The notes below the pieces were generated by a model. It ran no database searches, had not been told where the DNA came from, and saw nothing but the letters and a program-made list of their open reading frames with translations. Source: Ctena decussata (Eukaryota; Mollusca; Bivalvia; Lucinida; Lucinidae). Taken from it: a stretch of 64,000 nucleotides of DNA. The stretch spans positions 50,094,858-50,158,857 of the forward strand of contig OZ022503.1 of the NCBI GenBank assembly GCA_963989385.1, read 5' to 3'. A program made the translations under genes and the position numbers. This document shows, one piece after another, positions 41,901 through 56,900 of this stretch; the stretch's first letter is position 1, and each line of letters starts with the position of its first letter.

Positions 41901-44900
41901 ACGAGGGGTCACAATGTGATGACAAGCCACAACATAATGATAGGTCACTACATACATGTATCTTTTTATAAAGAAATCTTGTTATTACCCCAGAAGGTTC
42001 CCTGTTACCCCTTCTTATCTGGAGCACTGCTTCTGCTAATTCAGAGATAGATGCTCTTCATTTATCATAAAAATAATATATGATGTGGCCCCTATAAGTA
42101 GAACTGCTCAAAGCAGTGCTTTCTAATGAGGAGCCACAACATATTGTTTTACAGAAGTAAGAAAAAATCCCAAATTATCAACAAAGTCATTTCTATAGAA
42201 CAATAATCCAAGAGTCTGTCCTGATTCCATTCCAGACCTTGACTGAAATTCACATCAACTACTGTACATTTCAATATAAACAGGTTCCATTTAAATGGCC
42301 TCCCTAAGAGCAGATCAAATAAACACAAAATTAGACTGAAATTATTAAATACAAAAGACTGAATAGATTATCAGATTGATTTAGGAACCAAAAGAGCAGG
42401 ATGACACATATAAGTAAATAAATCTGAATTTATGAGTTTTTCGTCATATAAAACTCGAAGATGAAAGAATATGGAATGCTTTCTTCCATAGAAAATGAAC
42501 TTAATTTCCATAATGCGCTGTAGGTAATGCAGTTAGAAATCAGAATTATTAGGACCATAATATGCATGAATAGTAAATCATAAAATTTACTATTCAGATA
42601 CTGCAAATTTTATCACATTGATTCATTTTACTTTTAAAATGTGCATGCTTTGTTCCTCTCAATGATCACATGCAGTGCATAATTTTGCACACTTATCATG
42701 CATGTACTGCTACAAGATTTTACAATGACTATGCAATCTTCAATGCAGCACACTATTCTAAAGTGTCCTTTGCACCCTATGGAAGACTTCAATGTAGCAA
42801 ATTATTTTGCAGACTCCAGTATTTCATGCAGCTGACATTAGTTTACAGACAAAACAACGCAGCTCAAAGGAATTTTAAGGAATTCACAATGCCGTTTTGC
42901 AGACTTTAAAATCCCCTGCACTATTTTTTGACCCGTTAATGACAAATGGTTTCTTCTACCTTTATGAAATGGATGAGTCCGTTCATCATTTTAGAGACGT
43001 CTGGTAAATTTTCACTTTTGATTCTTTTACAGAAATGCTTGAATTTCAAGCAAACAGTGGAGACCTTTATCATGCATCTGATCTGGGATCCAACGAAAGA
43101 TTCCTTACAAAAACTAGAAAATTGTGTCTGTAAGACACTAATGATGCCCCCGTGCAGTGCCTGTCACCTTTCAAACACAAATGCTATTTACAAAGAACCC
43201 ACTGAAAACATTACACAAACTTTATACCCTACAGTGCAAAATGCAGCCCAAAATGACTAAGTTTAAAAGGCCATAATTCCTTCAGAATTATATTTTTTCC
43301 TATCAAAACCAACATGCACATCTTCACTTTGTCCACAACAAGTCTCCAATGTCTGAAAAACAGCCAATGAAAATTGTGGGAGGAGTTGATTACACAAACT
43401 ACATACCCTACAATGCAAACATATGCCTAAAATGACTAAGTTCAAAAGGCTTTAATTCTGTAAAAAACTAGAAAATTGTGTCTGTAAGACACTAATGATG
43501 CCCCCGTGCAGCGCCTGTCACAGGACATGTGTACATCCTTAAAGGACCTTTCAAGCACAAATGCTATTTACAAAGAATCCACTGAAAACATTTCACAAAC
43601 TTTATACCTTACAGTGCAAAATGCAGCCAAAAATGACTAAGTTTAAAAGGCCATAATTCCTTCAGAATTATTTTTTTCCTTTCATAACCAACATGCACAT
43701 CTTCACTGTGTCCATTCTAGCTCCAACAAAAACCCACATGCACATCTCCAATATGTCCATAGTGTGTATGCAAAGTTTGGAAAAGATCGATTGAAAACTA
43801 AGGGAGAAGTTGATTACACAAACTCCTCACCCTACAAATGTAAAAATTTGCCTGAAATGACTAAGTTCAAAAGGCCGTAATTCTGTCAAAAGCAATTCTA
43901 GTTCAATCAAAAACCCACATGCACATCTGCAATATGTCGGAGGAGTTGATTACACAAAGTACTTACCCTACAATGCAAACATATGCCTAAAATGACTAAG
44001 TTCAAAAGGCCGTAATTCTGTCAAAATTAATTCTAGCTCCAACAAAAACCCACATGCACATCTTCAATATGTCCACAACATGTATGTGAAGTTTGAAAAA
44101 GATCCACTGAAAACTGAGGGAGGAGTTGATTACACAAACTCCTCACCCTACAAATGTAAAAATTTGCCTAAAATGACTAAGTTCAAAAAGCCGTAATTCT
44201 GTCAAAATCAATTCTAGTTCCAACAAAAACCCACATGCACATCTTCAATATGTCCACAACATGTATGCAAGGTTTGAAAAAGATCCATTGAAAACTGTGG
44301 GAGGAGTTGATTACACAAACTACATACCCTACAATGCAAAAATTTGCCTAAAATGACTAAGTTCAAAAGGCCCTAATTCTGTCAAAATTAATTCTAGCTC
44401 CAACAAAAACCCACATGCACATCTTCAATATGTCCACAACATGTATGCAAGGCTTGAAAAAGATCCATTGTAAACTGTGGGAGTAGTTGATTACACAAAC
44501 TGCATACCCTACAATGCAAAAATTTGCCTAAAATGACTAAGTTCAAAAGGCCGTAATTCTGTCAAAATTAATTCTAGCTCCAACAAAAACCCACATGCAC
44601 ATCTTCAATATGTCCACAACGTGAAGTTTGAAAAAGATCCACTGAAAACTGTGGGAGGAGTTGATTACACAAACTCTATACCGTAAAGTGTGACGAACGG
44701 ACGGACAGACTGACGGACGGACGTACGGACAGGAGCAAATCTTAATGCCCCCTGACTATTGTCACAGGGGCATAAAAAAAAGAATGAGAATTAACAGTCT
44801 GTATTGCTCTAAGATTTATGAGAAATAAATGTAGAAAAAAGAATAAGAATTAACAGTCTGAATTCCATGGCATTAAGATGTCTTATAAAGATTCCAATGA

Positions 44901-47900
44901 TTCCTACAGTCACATGAAGCATTTTACTATCAAATGAATCATCCAACCATCACATGAATCATCCAACCCTCTAATGAATTCATCAATAAAGTTTACAAAC
45001 AAACTCCATGTACAACTAACAATGTCTCATTACTAGGCTAGTTAACATAATCTATAATATTTTGTAAAATATAGTACCAAATAGTAAAATTTACATTCAT
45101 TTATGAACAATGAAAAACATCAAAATGTGACACATTCATATGCAAAACAAGTAAATTGATCTCTAATAAACACCTTTCACAATTAGGCCCTTTTGTTTTT
45201 CATTGAAAGTATAATATCATTTTCATTTAAGGTGTATGGGTATACCTAACAGTTTTTCCCCTGTTTTATTTAAAATTTACAAAGGGAAACAAACTTAGCA
45301 ACTTTCTGCTTGTTTCTGTGGGTGATGCAGCCTTTTCAAAATAGGGTCTACTCTTTAAAGAAAAGAATTTGCTCCTACAGGAGCAAATTCTTTCCTCTAA
45401 GAGTTAACCCCTTTTAAGAAAGGGGACAAACGAAAACAGCTGAGTTGCTTCCCCTGACAGTTTACCAATCCATCTAAAAAAAATGATTTTCACTGAAAAC
45501 AATTGTGCCATGACTTGTGTTAATGATCATTGCTACTGTAAAAGGCCATTGCCAAAGGTAAATGGTTGGTTGGTTGGTTAGGGTTTAACGGTCCTTTGAC
45601 ATAGTATTTAAGTCTATATCAGGCCGTCTCCCAGAGAGACGGAGAAAGAAAATAGAAATGAAAGAGAAAAACTTTCCAAACAACCCCCATCCATGCACAG
45701 TAGGCCCTTGCCCTACTTTTATCCAAATGAGTAGGACACCCCGGAACTGGAAGTTTTAACCAACACCATCGCCCGACTACCACCCTCCAAAAGGTAAATG
45801 GAAACACTTTTAGGAGAAGCCACTCTCTCTTCTCAGTGGCACTCACACTCAGTGGAAAATTGCAAAGGTTAAGGTGACTCATCATGAGTGCCTTATCATG
45901 ATGTAAACAGTTTGCCCTAATGTCTTAGAATTCTCACTGTAACAGAACTGTTTGCTTTGTTTTTTTCTGACAAAAGCAGAATCTGATGTCCCAACCTCCC
46001 CCAAACCACCCCCTCTCCCCGCCCCCTCTTGTGTTTTCTCAGTTGTATCATTTTCTCTAACTGTTGAGAGTTAACCAGACAACCTAGGGAACTGTTACAT
46101 AAAAACTAGAAGGTTTTACAGAGACAACTGGTCGAGCCCGCTGTTTGCTATAGTGACCTTTTAAGTATGTCAAGACTAAGTAACTGCTTCACTCTAGAAA
46201 GAAGCCAAACAAAATCATGCTTAGCCAGCATTTTCTTCTTTTTTTCTTCAAATTTTCACAAAAGAAAATAAGTAGAAGTGATGACCCAGACAAGCTCAAT
46301 TTATGAAAATTACAATATCTGACCTTCAAGTGTGACCTTGACCTTGGGCCTACCCAAACATATATGTCACTTGACACTTCCACTCATCAAGAAGAACAAT
46401 TGTGCCATATTATTTTGAAATCCATCCGTAAATGTAGAAGTAATGGCTCCGACAAGCTCAATTTATGACCATTTTATCATTTGACCATCAAGTGTGACCT
46501 TGATTTTGGGCCTACTTGAACAAATATTCCAAATGGTTCTTCTACTTATCAAGGAGAACAATTGAGCCAAATTATTTTGAAATCCATTCCTAAATGTTGA
46601 AGTTATGGCGCAGACAAGCTCAAATTATGGCCATTTTATCATTTGACCTTCAAGTGTGACCTTGCCTTTAACCTACCTAAATAAGTTTTCCAACTAGCAC
46701 CTCTACTCATCAAGGAGAACAATTGTGCCAAATTTTGAAATCCCTCCATAAATGTAGAAGTAATGGCTCAGACAAGCTCAATTTATGGCCATTTTATCAT
46801 TTGACCTTCAAGTGTGACCTTGACCTTGGACCTATCTGAACAAATGTTTCAAACGGCACTTCTACTCATCAAGGAGAACAAATGTGCCAAATTATTTCGA
46901 AATCCACCCGTAAATGTAGAAGTAATGGCTCAGACAAGCTCAATTTATGGCCATTTTATCATTTGACCTGCAAGTGTGACCTTGACCTTGGACCTACCTG
47001 AACAAATGTTTCTGTTGCCATTTTTAATTCAAAGATCTCTTGTGACCTTGAAAATGGGGTCAAGGTCACCGAAATGTAACCACTTCTTTCCCATCCCCAA
47101 CAGTATATCTATACAAGTTTTGTCAGAATCCCATCCATCCATCTGGATGATATGGTGCAGACAACCCACTTTTTAACATTTTAAGACCTTCTGTGGCCTT
47201 GAAAATGTGGACCAGATGATCAAAATCTGATCACTTCTTTCCCATGTCCCAACTATAAATATGTGTAAGTTTGGTAACATACATCCCTTCCAAAAGATAT
47301 GGTGAAGACAAGCCAATTTCTAACATTCTTAGACCTTTTATGACCTTGAAAGCGGGGTCAGGGTGACAAAAATCTAATCAGCTTTTTTTCCCCACCCAAT
47401 GATGTATCTCTTTACCTTTGTTCAAACACCATTTGTCCATTCAGGACAGAGTTCAGACAAGTTGCTATGTTGACGCCAGCAAGACCCTCACATAAAACAA
47501 TCCCACCCAGATCCCCCATGGTAGGGGGACATAATATAGCTCTGACAAAACTACCTTTTTTAATTTTGTAAACATATATTTTGCCAACTTTAAGGGTTAC
47601 ATACAATATTTGAATATGGTTAAACAGCCTGAATTTCTACTACATACATGTAATTTAAATGTGTTTTAAAAGAGAAAATCTCTCTGAAGTTATAACTTTT
47701 TTTATCGATAATTCAATACACATACCTGATGTTAAATATTAGGTGGAAAAAGGCGATCAAATTACTATACACTAAAAGGTATTAGGTGTCTGTGAACACT
47801 TTCTAGTTTCGATCATTATCTAGCGAGAATCAATAATCAATGACTGAAGTTGTTGTCTGACATTTTTCTGTTTTTCAGTATTATTAAATATATAATACAT

Positions 47901-50900
47901 ACCAAAATCAGACAAATATACATTAATTTGCAAGACATATTTAATATATTGTTTAAAAATCTAGATTTAAACAATCTCTTTTTTACAATCCAGTCTAAAG
48001 CAATGTAAATATACACTTGTGTACAACAATCAAGTATTGTCCTACTAATTAATTTTGTTGATGTTTTCATTTTCAAAACTTTTTTCCTATAAAAATGATT
48101 TCCTCTAGATATGTTCCCATTCAAATGTAACAGCTGTAAAACCATCTCTGATTTATTAAACAGCACAGAAATTTCTCAGTGAAATGAATAAATGGACTCA
48201 GCTTCATTAAATTTTGTGTATATATTTTGGCTAAAGGAAATGATGAATACAAATACTGAGTATCAATTTTAGCTAAGATGATGATAAATCTACTGTCGGC
48301 TGAAGCATTCCACTACTACCTGTAACTGTTAACTGGTAATACAGTGAACTCACAATATCATTATCTCAAGTCTAAGTTCGTCTCAAACTACTGGTCCCAC
48401 AAAATTTACTTTGAGATACCAGCAGTTTGAGATATCTGGATTTGAACTATGAAGAAAAATAGAAAATATGACCTTTATATATATTTGTTGATATACTGAG
48501 ATATCAGTTTTTGTTTGTTTGAGAGTCAACAGTATAAAAACTATAACCTTTTTATTCTCCCACCTTTGCCTATATAAGATAGGCTCTCGGCTCATATAAG
48601 AAATTTCTATCTTATACCTGGCAACATCTTTCTTATATTAGCAACCAGACTTTTTCATTTTTTGACTAATATTTTAAATTTAAATGAACAAAATGGACAC
48701 GCAAGCAGGTCGGATGACGTTTGATAGCAAATCATGAGTTTTTGGCGTCACTCAATTTTAATGACGTCACTAAAACCGGTTAAAAACGTCGCTAGCTAAC
48801 TTGACGCGCGTGACATGAGAGGCTAAGTTGCATTTTGTTTTCGCCCTCTGGAAAATAAAATAGTCCATACATCGTGTTTTCCATCTAATTTTGAGGTGCA
48901 AACTGTGTTTACACCCATTTTAGGACCCGATAAACACACTGGGCTGCTCAAAATTTACTTCAGATCATTGGTTAAAAAGTTAGAATTTTCCTGATTTGAA
49001 GTCTTATTCGACTTGAGGTTTAAAATCCGCTAACAGTGGGAGAAAAATAATCTATCATGAGCCAGTCCATGTAGGATAGGTAAATCTCACCCGAGGGGTC
49101 GGAATTTCAACCAGGGACTCGGCAAGCCTCGTCCCTGGTTGAAATTCCGACCCCTCGGGTGAGATTTCCCTATTCGACCCCTCGGGTGAGATTTACCTAT
49201 CCTACATGGACACTCATGATGGATTGTTATAATCTTTCGACTATGTCATTTCACTGTGGATGATAGGAAAAGGTACTGACTCTTCAATGAAATATTCAAC
49301 TCCCCAAATGAAACTAAATCCATAAACAGATAGCTCCACCCCTTCCCAATCCGTTAAATGGTGTTTAAAGGTTCTTCTTCTCTGATATCAAATGATCATG
49401 CTCTTATATTTGTACCAACTTTCGTGAAAATATCTGCATGCAAAGGTTTTAAAGTTATAAAAAGTAGACACAATTACAAGGTACTATGAACATGTGTGTC
49501 AAAGAATCAGAACAAGATCTTGGTAATTTTCCACTGAGTTACCAGCCAAAAGGCAGGACAAACTGCCCTTATACCCTAATGTGCTTAGGAAAGTTTAGCA
49601 GGTAAGCTTATGTAATGGGACACCTAAAAACGATGAGTTTTCCATTTAAGCCAAATGGAAAATTAATGGTTTTAGGTGTCCCAATACTTAAGCATGTAAG
49701 ATAACAGAGGGTTTTGTTGTTATATATGGTTTGAATTTTTATGAAAATTCATGTAACGAAGTGCCTCAACAATGCAGGTATAATGAGGGGCATTTCTGAG
49801 GAGAAATAAGAAAAAATGTCCCCCAACTTTTATCAAAAAGACTCCCGAAGTTAGATATACATTTTGCTATAGAGGATGGCAAATAGGGCTAGCAGAGCTC
49901 ATACACTTGAATATTAAGACCAATACACCTCTCCGAGATGCCAAAAATGTCATTTAAAAGTCTGCACCTGATAGTGTATAACTGACCAATCAAACAAGAA
50001 CTTAGCATGTGACATAGTCCCAAAAACAAAATTGCACATGCTCAATATCCCACAATAAGTCAGTGATTTACCCTACATTTAATGAAGAGATACCTGTTTA
50101 ATCTATTCCATTCGGAATACCCCTATAGGGGTATCTGGGCAAAAAGTTTGGATCCAGATCAGGTCCCACAAATGTTGGGCCTGATCTGAGATCCAAACTG
50201 TTTGCTGCCTAGACTTCATTTCTACAGGAGCTATTTAGACCAATATTGTCAAAATATTCTTGATTTATGATGCAGACAACAATTTCAGCAGACGACAAAA
50301 AATACCCAGAATGCAATGGGTTACGGCAGACATGGATTCAGAAAGGTGAATGCACCACCAACTAACTTGAACCATCATCACTATCACCAGTTTTATTGTC
50401 TTCACACTTATGGTGCCCAAAATGAAATACTTGAATATGCAAGGAGCATTATGTTCTAGATGAGGTGGCTCATTATGAGCAACCTTTCCAAGATCAACCC
50501 TGTTTGCCCTCAAGTCTTTGAATTCTCAATATGCTTTAGATAAGATGAGGGGGTGGTTGGGTGGTGCAATGGTGCTGTGTATAACTTCCAGTGCCGGGGC
50601 ATCCTGCTGATTTAGAACATTGTAGGGCAAGGGCCTACTGTGTTTGCAGTAGGTGCGGGTGGGGTTGTTTGGACATTTTTTCTCCTGTCTACTGTTTCTC
50701 TTCTTTCTCCCTCTCTCTGGGAGATGGCCCAATATAGACTGAAATACTGTCTCAAAGGGTTGTTAAACCCAAAACAATCAATCAATCAATAGATAAGATG
50801 AATCATTTTTTTTTATTTTTGCATACATAAATTTTGTCATCTACTTTTATGTGCTTCAGAGAACCCATGAATGCTGGCTTATCAAAATTTCTCTGCATGT

Positions 50901-53900
50901 CTTCAATCTTATTAATATCTATTCATCAGACATTTGTTCATTTTTATAATCCTACCTTTATTCAATATACAGTTTAGTTTACAAGCAAACTGAAAAGGAA
51001 ACATCCCTTCATATTCAAACAACTTCAAATCTGGTGCCAAGGTTTTTAAAATCACTGGATGCAAGTTTATGTAATTTAAGTTCCATATATAGTCTAATGG
51101 TTGGAACAGGTTTTTGCTACCTCCAGCCATGCTTTACAAATTCTGGAATAGCACCAAAAACTGCCTGGTGATGTAATACTGAAGACCCACCACATAATAC
51201 AACTGTGTAGTATACCCTAATGTTCTTAAATATTATTACCAGGGACACATAAAAACCATCAATTTTCCAAACTGGAAAATTAATCATGTTAGGTATCCCA
51301 ATACTTAAGCACATTTTATTCAAACACAAAAGTGTTAGTTTATGTAAAACTTTGCAAATTCAAATGTGAGTGTTAAATAAATAACCTGTTTGGGTATCTC
51401 TTCATGTTTTCTACCATTTTCACAAAGGGGAACAATTTTAGTGATTTCCCGCTAACTGCTCCTCTAGAAAACAAAGCTTTTCCTAAAAGGAGTCTCTTCT
51501 TAAGGGAAAGTATTTCCTCCTAAATTCCTTTAAATAGCTCCCCACTCCACACCAAAGAAAGGGGAGGTAATTTTGTTTTAGTAAAAATTACCTCCCCTTG
51601 AAGTGTACCGGTTTGACTTATGATTTCACAAGACTTTAAGAAAGTATGGTAATCTAACTGAAAGGAAAAGTTTACTGATAAGTAATCATATTTTATCTTT
51701 AAAGTATTGATAATCAATCATGAACATCAAACATGGCAGAAAAATTTAATGAACTTCGCAGCAGGTAAATTTGAAATGCTAACATAAATTTTATGGCTAT
51801 GAATATTTTGGGAACTTCTTGCAGTAATCCAATCACTGTATGTAAATGGACTTGGAGTGGCCTTGGCCTGTTTGTATCAACCTTTGGCCAGTTTGAAAAG
51901 TTTAAATCTTCTAAGCTCTTGTTAATTATCATCAGCAAGGTACTATCATCGGAAGATGTTACCTGTCAATGCACACCATCTTCTCAACTCCTGGCAGAGC
52001 TTGGAATGGAACAAACACAAAATAGTGATACCTTACTTATCCTATTAAATGCCCGAGGCACTGCATTTACAAAAGAGGGGTATCATTTAAAGCTTAAATT
52101 GTAGTAAAAACAGTCACTGCCAAAATTCCTCTAATAAACAGTTTTAAGATGAATGGGTATATTTTCGGAGGCAGTACCTACTTCTTTTTGCCTCTTTTCT
52201 CATTTGCAGTCAACTCTTTAATGAAAGAATTTGCTTTTATAGGAGCAAATTCTTTCCTTTTAGAGTAGACTTCATGTCAAAGAGCTACCTCATCAAGAGA
52301 AGCAAAGAGGAATTCGTGCAACTTAATATAACATTATTTTAGGGAAACAGGCAGGGGAGTTTATTAGGATTAATGTGGTATGTCATTTTACAGCAAGTCT
52401 GCCAACTAATGCAACACAGTCTTCTAGCTAGCTGATCTGGAAAGTTGATCAAAAAAATCTGCCAAACTACTGATTTCCTTTCATTTCAATTGAAACTGTC
52501 CCAACAGCTTGGTAGTCACATATAATTCGAGCCACGACACGACAAAACCAACAAAGTGGCGTGCATCCAGTGAAGACTCAGATCAGCCTGGGCATCTGCC
52601 CAGTCTGATCAGAGTCTTTGCTGTCCACATAGGGCTAGCTTAGACCCTTTCCTACCTTTAATGCATACATCGAAGACTCTTGACTAGACAGGGTGGATGC
52701 CCAGGCTGATCTGAGTCTGTGATGGGCGTGCAACCACTTTGTTGGTTTTCTCATGTTGCGGCTCATTTCTGATTGATGTGGGCGAGTCTACTGTCTTCAC
52801 AGGTAAGCTCTTACCATGTTGTTTAATCAGACTGTCCTGCATTTTTAAAGCCAATCGAAACTGCTTTAAACTCTGAGTATTATTCTTGCTTGGAAATGGG
52901 CAGGTTTCATTAGGAACAGTAACAGGTGATCAAGCAAAGTACAGTTTGCTAGAGAAAAAAGAAAAGATAAAGCAATTTTGAGCCAAATCAGAATGTTCTG
53001 TTCTTTAACAGCTTCAAAAGTGTCTGACCTTGGAGCAAAAATGCAACATAACTGGCAGACAGGTAGTATGAATTCATTACTCTTAACAGTCATGCTTTTT
53101 TTTTTCAGCAAATTCTTTAAAATTTTGAGGTGTGACATGAGAAAACCAACAGGTGGTTGTGCATCTGCCCAGAACGATCAGAGTCTCCACTGTCCGTTTG
53201 GAGGTAGATTCGATCCTTTGCTACCCTGTACGTGCTTAGCAAAGAGTCGGATAAGACTAGGCTGATGCCCAGGCTGATCTGAGTCTGGGCTGGGCACACA
53301 ACCATTTTGTTTGTTTTCTCATGTCGGGGCTCAAATAATGTTCTCCAAGAGGCTATAGGGAAAAATCCATAACATGCACCTCCTCCTGACTGGCACAGTC
53401 AGTCCATCTTGCTAAATAACTCTTCTATTATTATTCTCATCCTTTATTTTATTTTATAAATTCAGAAAGGTATCTATATTTAAAAACAATCATAGGCTTG
53501 TTACACCAGTGTTTCCCCCAGACTGAAAAGAGGCAGGGTGCTGCTGAAAAAAGGGCACTTTTAGCGCGGCGAAGGGCATCTGGAGGGGCAATGTTACTCA
53601 CGTTCTGCCTGCATCTAATAATTATTAATTAACCTCAAAAGTATGACATTTCAGTGCAGTAACACTACCATTATGTGTTGATATGTAGTGTAATTTAGCA
53701 GTACTGTTCATAGTGTTAGTGTGACCAGTCCATTGTTGAATTACTCAAAAAAAAAATTTGAACTGCTAAACAAAAAAAAAAAAATCCGGCATTCTCAAAC
53801 CACCACTACCTCCCCATCTTTCCCTCACCCTCATACACATCCAAAATTGCACCTCGGATGATGGGTCTGATTTGTTCTAGTGATTTTGATCAAAGCTGAT

Positions 53901-56900
53901 ACTTGTTTACACTCGAAATCTGTCTATCTCAAAACTGAGTTTAATTCTACACTTAGACGAACATACCTACCGTAAGACCTTTCTGGAGGAGTTAAATATC
54001 AAATAAGGATCGCGTATTGTTGCATATCTGGGCCGGTAAAATTGGTGACAGCTGTTGAGATGCTGAAGACCACGGATTTCCCAAGGTACTATTAATAAAT
54101 TGACTGGTCAAACACTTTTTATGTTACTCTACTGAAATTCTCAGACTGAGATCTTCGAAACTTGTATGTCAACACTTCAAGTCCCAAAAATGAAAATACA
54201 GTAGAACTTCAATGGCTCAAACTCTGATGGCTCATTTAACTTGACTGGCTAGATCTCATTATTGGGTCCCTAGAGGTCCATTTATATAGAACCTAGCCCT
54301 AGACAGCTGGAACTACCACTGACTGAAACTATTTTTATGGTCCCAAGCCTGTTTGAGCCACTGAAGTTCTATTGTGGTTGAATTTGCAAACAGCCAATAT
54401 CCAGATGAGATGACTCATAATGATCATCGAGCTACCTCATTTGGATCTACCAGCCTGTAATTTGTCAATACGATACAGGTAATGTTCAAAACAGTTTTTT
54501 AAATTTTGCAGACATAAAGTTAGTCCTTATAACTTTTGGGGTTTTTAAGAGATTCAAGAATTCCGTAGAATGCTATGTAGCACCTGCATTGCATTTCCAC
54601 AGTAGCAGAGATCATGTTAAGGAGAAAGTAAAAGCAAAAATTGAGAATTAAAAAAAATGTAATAGTTTCTGGCATTATTCTGACACAAATTTTGTCAAAA
54701 TCTGCCCAATGGGTCTTAAGGTACTACCATTTTCATGTTTGTGCTATTTTTAGTAACAGTAGATGGCAGCCATCTTGGATGGCCAATTTGCAAAAAAACA
54801 AAATAGCTATATGCAAGGATCATTCTGACACAAAATTGGTCCAAATCAATTCAGGGGTTCCTGAAATATAGTCATTTTCATGTTGATGCTATTTTTAGTA
54901 ACAAAAGTGGCAGCCATCTTGGATGGTACATTCCCATAAATGTAAACCAGAGGACCAATGGTCCTGTAGCTCACCTGAAACTTGGTCCTGGTATATATTT
55001 TAATGCTTTTATACATGTATATAGGACCAGGGCAGGGGCAGATAACCCCGCTCCCTTGAGGATTAATGTTGAGTCCCAATTCTATATACCAAGCCACAAG
55101 GTCACTGGGTCTTTGTTTCTGGACAAAGATTTCTGAAGGGTTTTTATCATATATGGGTGTGGCGGCCACCATGTTCATGTGACCATGACCATCTGAACAA
55201 ACTTTGATTCCTTTGACCCAGTATTAAAGCTCCATACGAAATACAGTAATCATTTGTATAAACTATGATGGGCCTGAGTGCCCAATGCAACATACCGGTA
55301 TCAAGTTTCAAGGTTATAGGCCTTTCGGTTCTCGAGAAAAAGACGTTTGAAGAGTTTTTACCATATATGGGCATGGTGGCCATCTTGGTCAAGTGACCAA
55401 GACCATCTGAACAAACTATGGTTCCTTTAAGCCGGTGAAGCTCCATATGAAATATGGCTTCAATTGACCCTAGTGGCCTCTGAGAAGATGTTTGAAAATG
55501 TTGACGGGTGACACAATCTCAATGACCATGTACAAAAGACAAAGAATGACCTTGACCTTTAACAACAAAATATCTTCATCTGGTCATTTAGTCAACCATA
55601 TATACCAAATATTGCACCTTAGACTTAAAAAGTTTCTGAAAAATCCACTGTTTAAGCATTTTCCCATATAAAAGCCTACATAATGTACCAAAGTTTACAG
55701 TGTCATAAATTAGGTCAAGGTCAACGCACAATCATTTGTATAAACTATGATGGGCTTGAGTGCCCAAAGCTAAATACCAAGTTTCAAGGTCATACGCCTT
55801 TTGGTTCTGAAGAAGAAGATTTTGAAGGATTTTTACCATATACGGGCATGGTGGCCATCTTGGTCAAGACCCCGAGAACAAACTTTTATTCCCTGATCAC
55901 ACTTAGACTCCATATGAAATTTTGCTTCAATCAGACCAGTGGTTTCAGAGGAGGTGTTTTGAAAATCTTGATGACGGACAGACCGACAAAATGACCTTGA
56001 CCTTCAGTGACAAAAAGTTTTCCCATATAAAGGCCTAACTTACCAAAGTTGACCATGTCGTAAATTAGATCAAGGTCAATGCAAGGTCATCATTCATATA
56101 AACTATGATGGGCCCCCATGCCCGATGCTACATACCAAGTTTCAAGGTCATAGGCCTTTTGGTTCTAGAGAAGAAGATTTTTGAAGGGTTTCTACCATAT
56201 ATGGGCATGGCCGACATCTTGGTCATGTCACCCAGACCCCGGGTATACACTTTCGTTCCCCTATCCCACTATGACACCATATGAAATTTGGCTTCAATCT
56301 CCCCAGTGGTTTCAGAGGAGAAGATGTTTGAAAATCTTGATGACGGACAGACCGACAATATGACCTTGACCTTCAGTGACATAATATCTTCATCTGGTCA
56401 TTTAGTTGACCATACATACCACATATTGTACCTTAGACTTAAAAAGTTCCTGAGAAATCCACTATATTAGCGTTTTCCCATATAAAAGCCTAACATACCA
56501 AAGTTGACCATGCCGTAAATTAGGTCAAGGTCAACGCAAGGTCATCATTTGTACAAGCTATGATGGGCCAGCATGCCCAAAGCTACATACCAAGTTTCAA
56601 GGTCAAAGGCCTTTTGGTTCTGGAGAAGAAGATTTTTGAAGGGTTTTTACCATATATGGGCATGGCGGCCATCTTGGTCATGTCACCTAGACCCTGGGTA
56701 CAAACTTTCGTTCCCCCATCCCACTGAGACTCGAAATAAAATTTGGCTTCAATCTCCCCAGTGGTTTCAGAGGAGAAGATGTTTGAAAATCTTGAAGACA
56801 GATGGTCTGACAGAATGACCTTGACCTTTAAAGACATGATATCTTCATCTGGTCATTTGTTTGACCATGTATACAACATATTGTACCTTAGACTTAAATA

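Noticed and set aside
42670..43260. Two plus-strand open frames of 79 and 104 codons
   Set aside because: The second runs into the 5' end of the 43114 element; neither shows coding bias or splice signals I trust.
47412..47606. Minus-strand open frame with exon-like borders (GDLGGIVLCEGLAGVNIATC)
   Set aside because: It overlaps the 3' end of a tandem-repeat element (GGGGGACATAAT hairpin and ACGCCAGC tail), so the frame is repeat-derived.
50912..51330. Exon-like minus-strand stretches (AGGSKNLFQPLDYIWNL, VFGAIPEFVKHGW)
   Set aside because: The two frames differ, neither fits the phase gap in gene 2, and an inverted-repeat element overlaps the right part.
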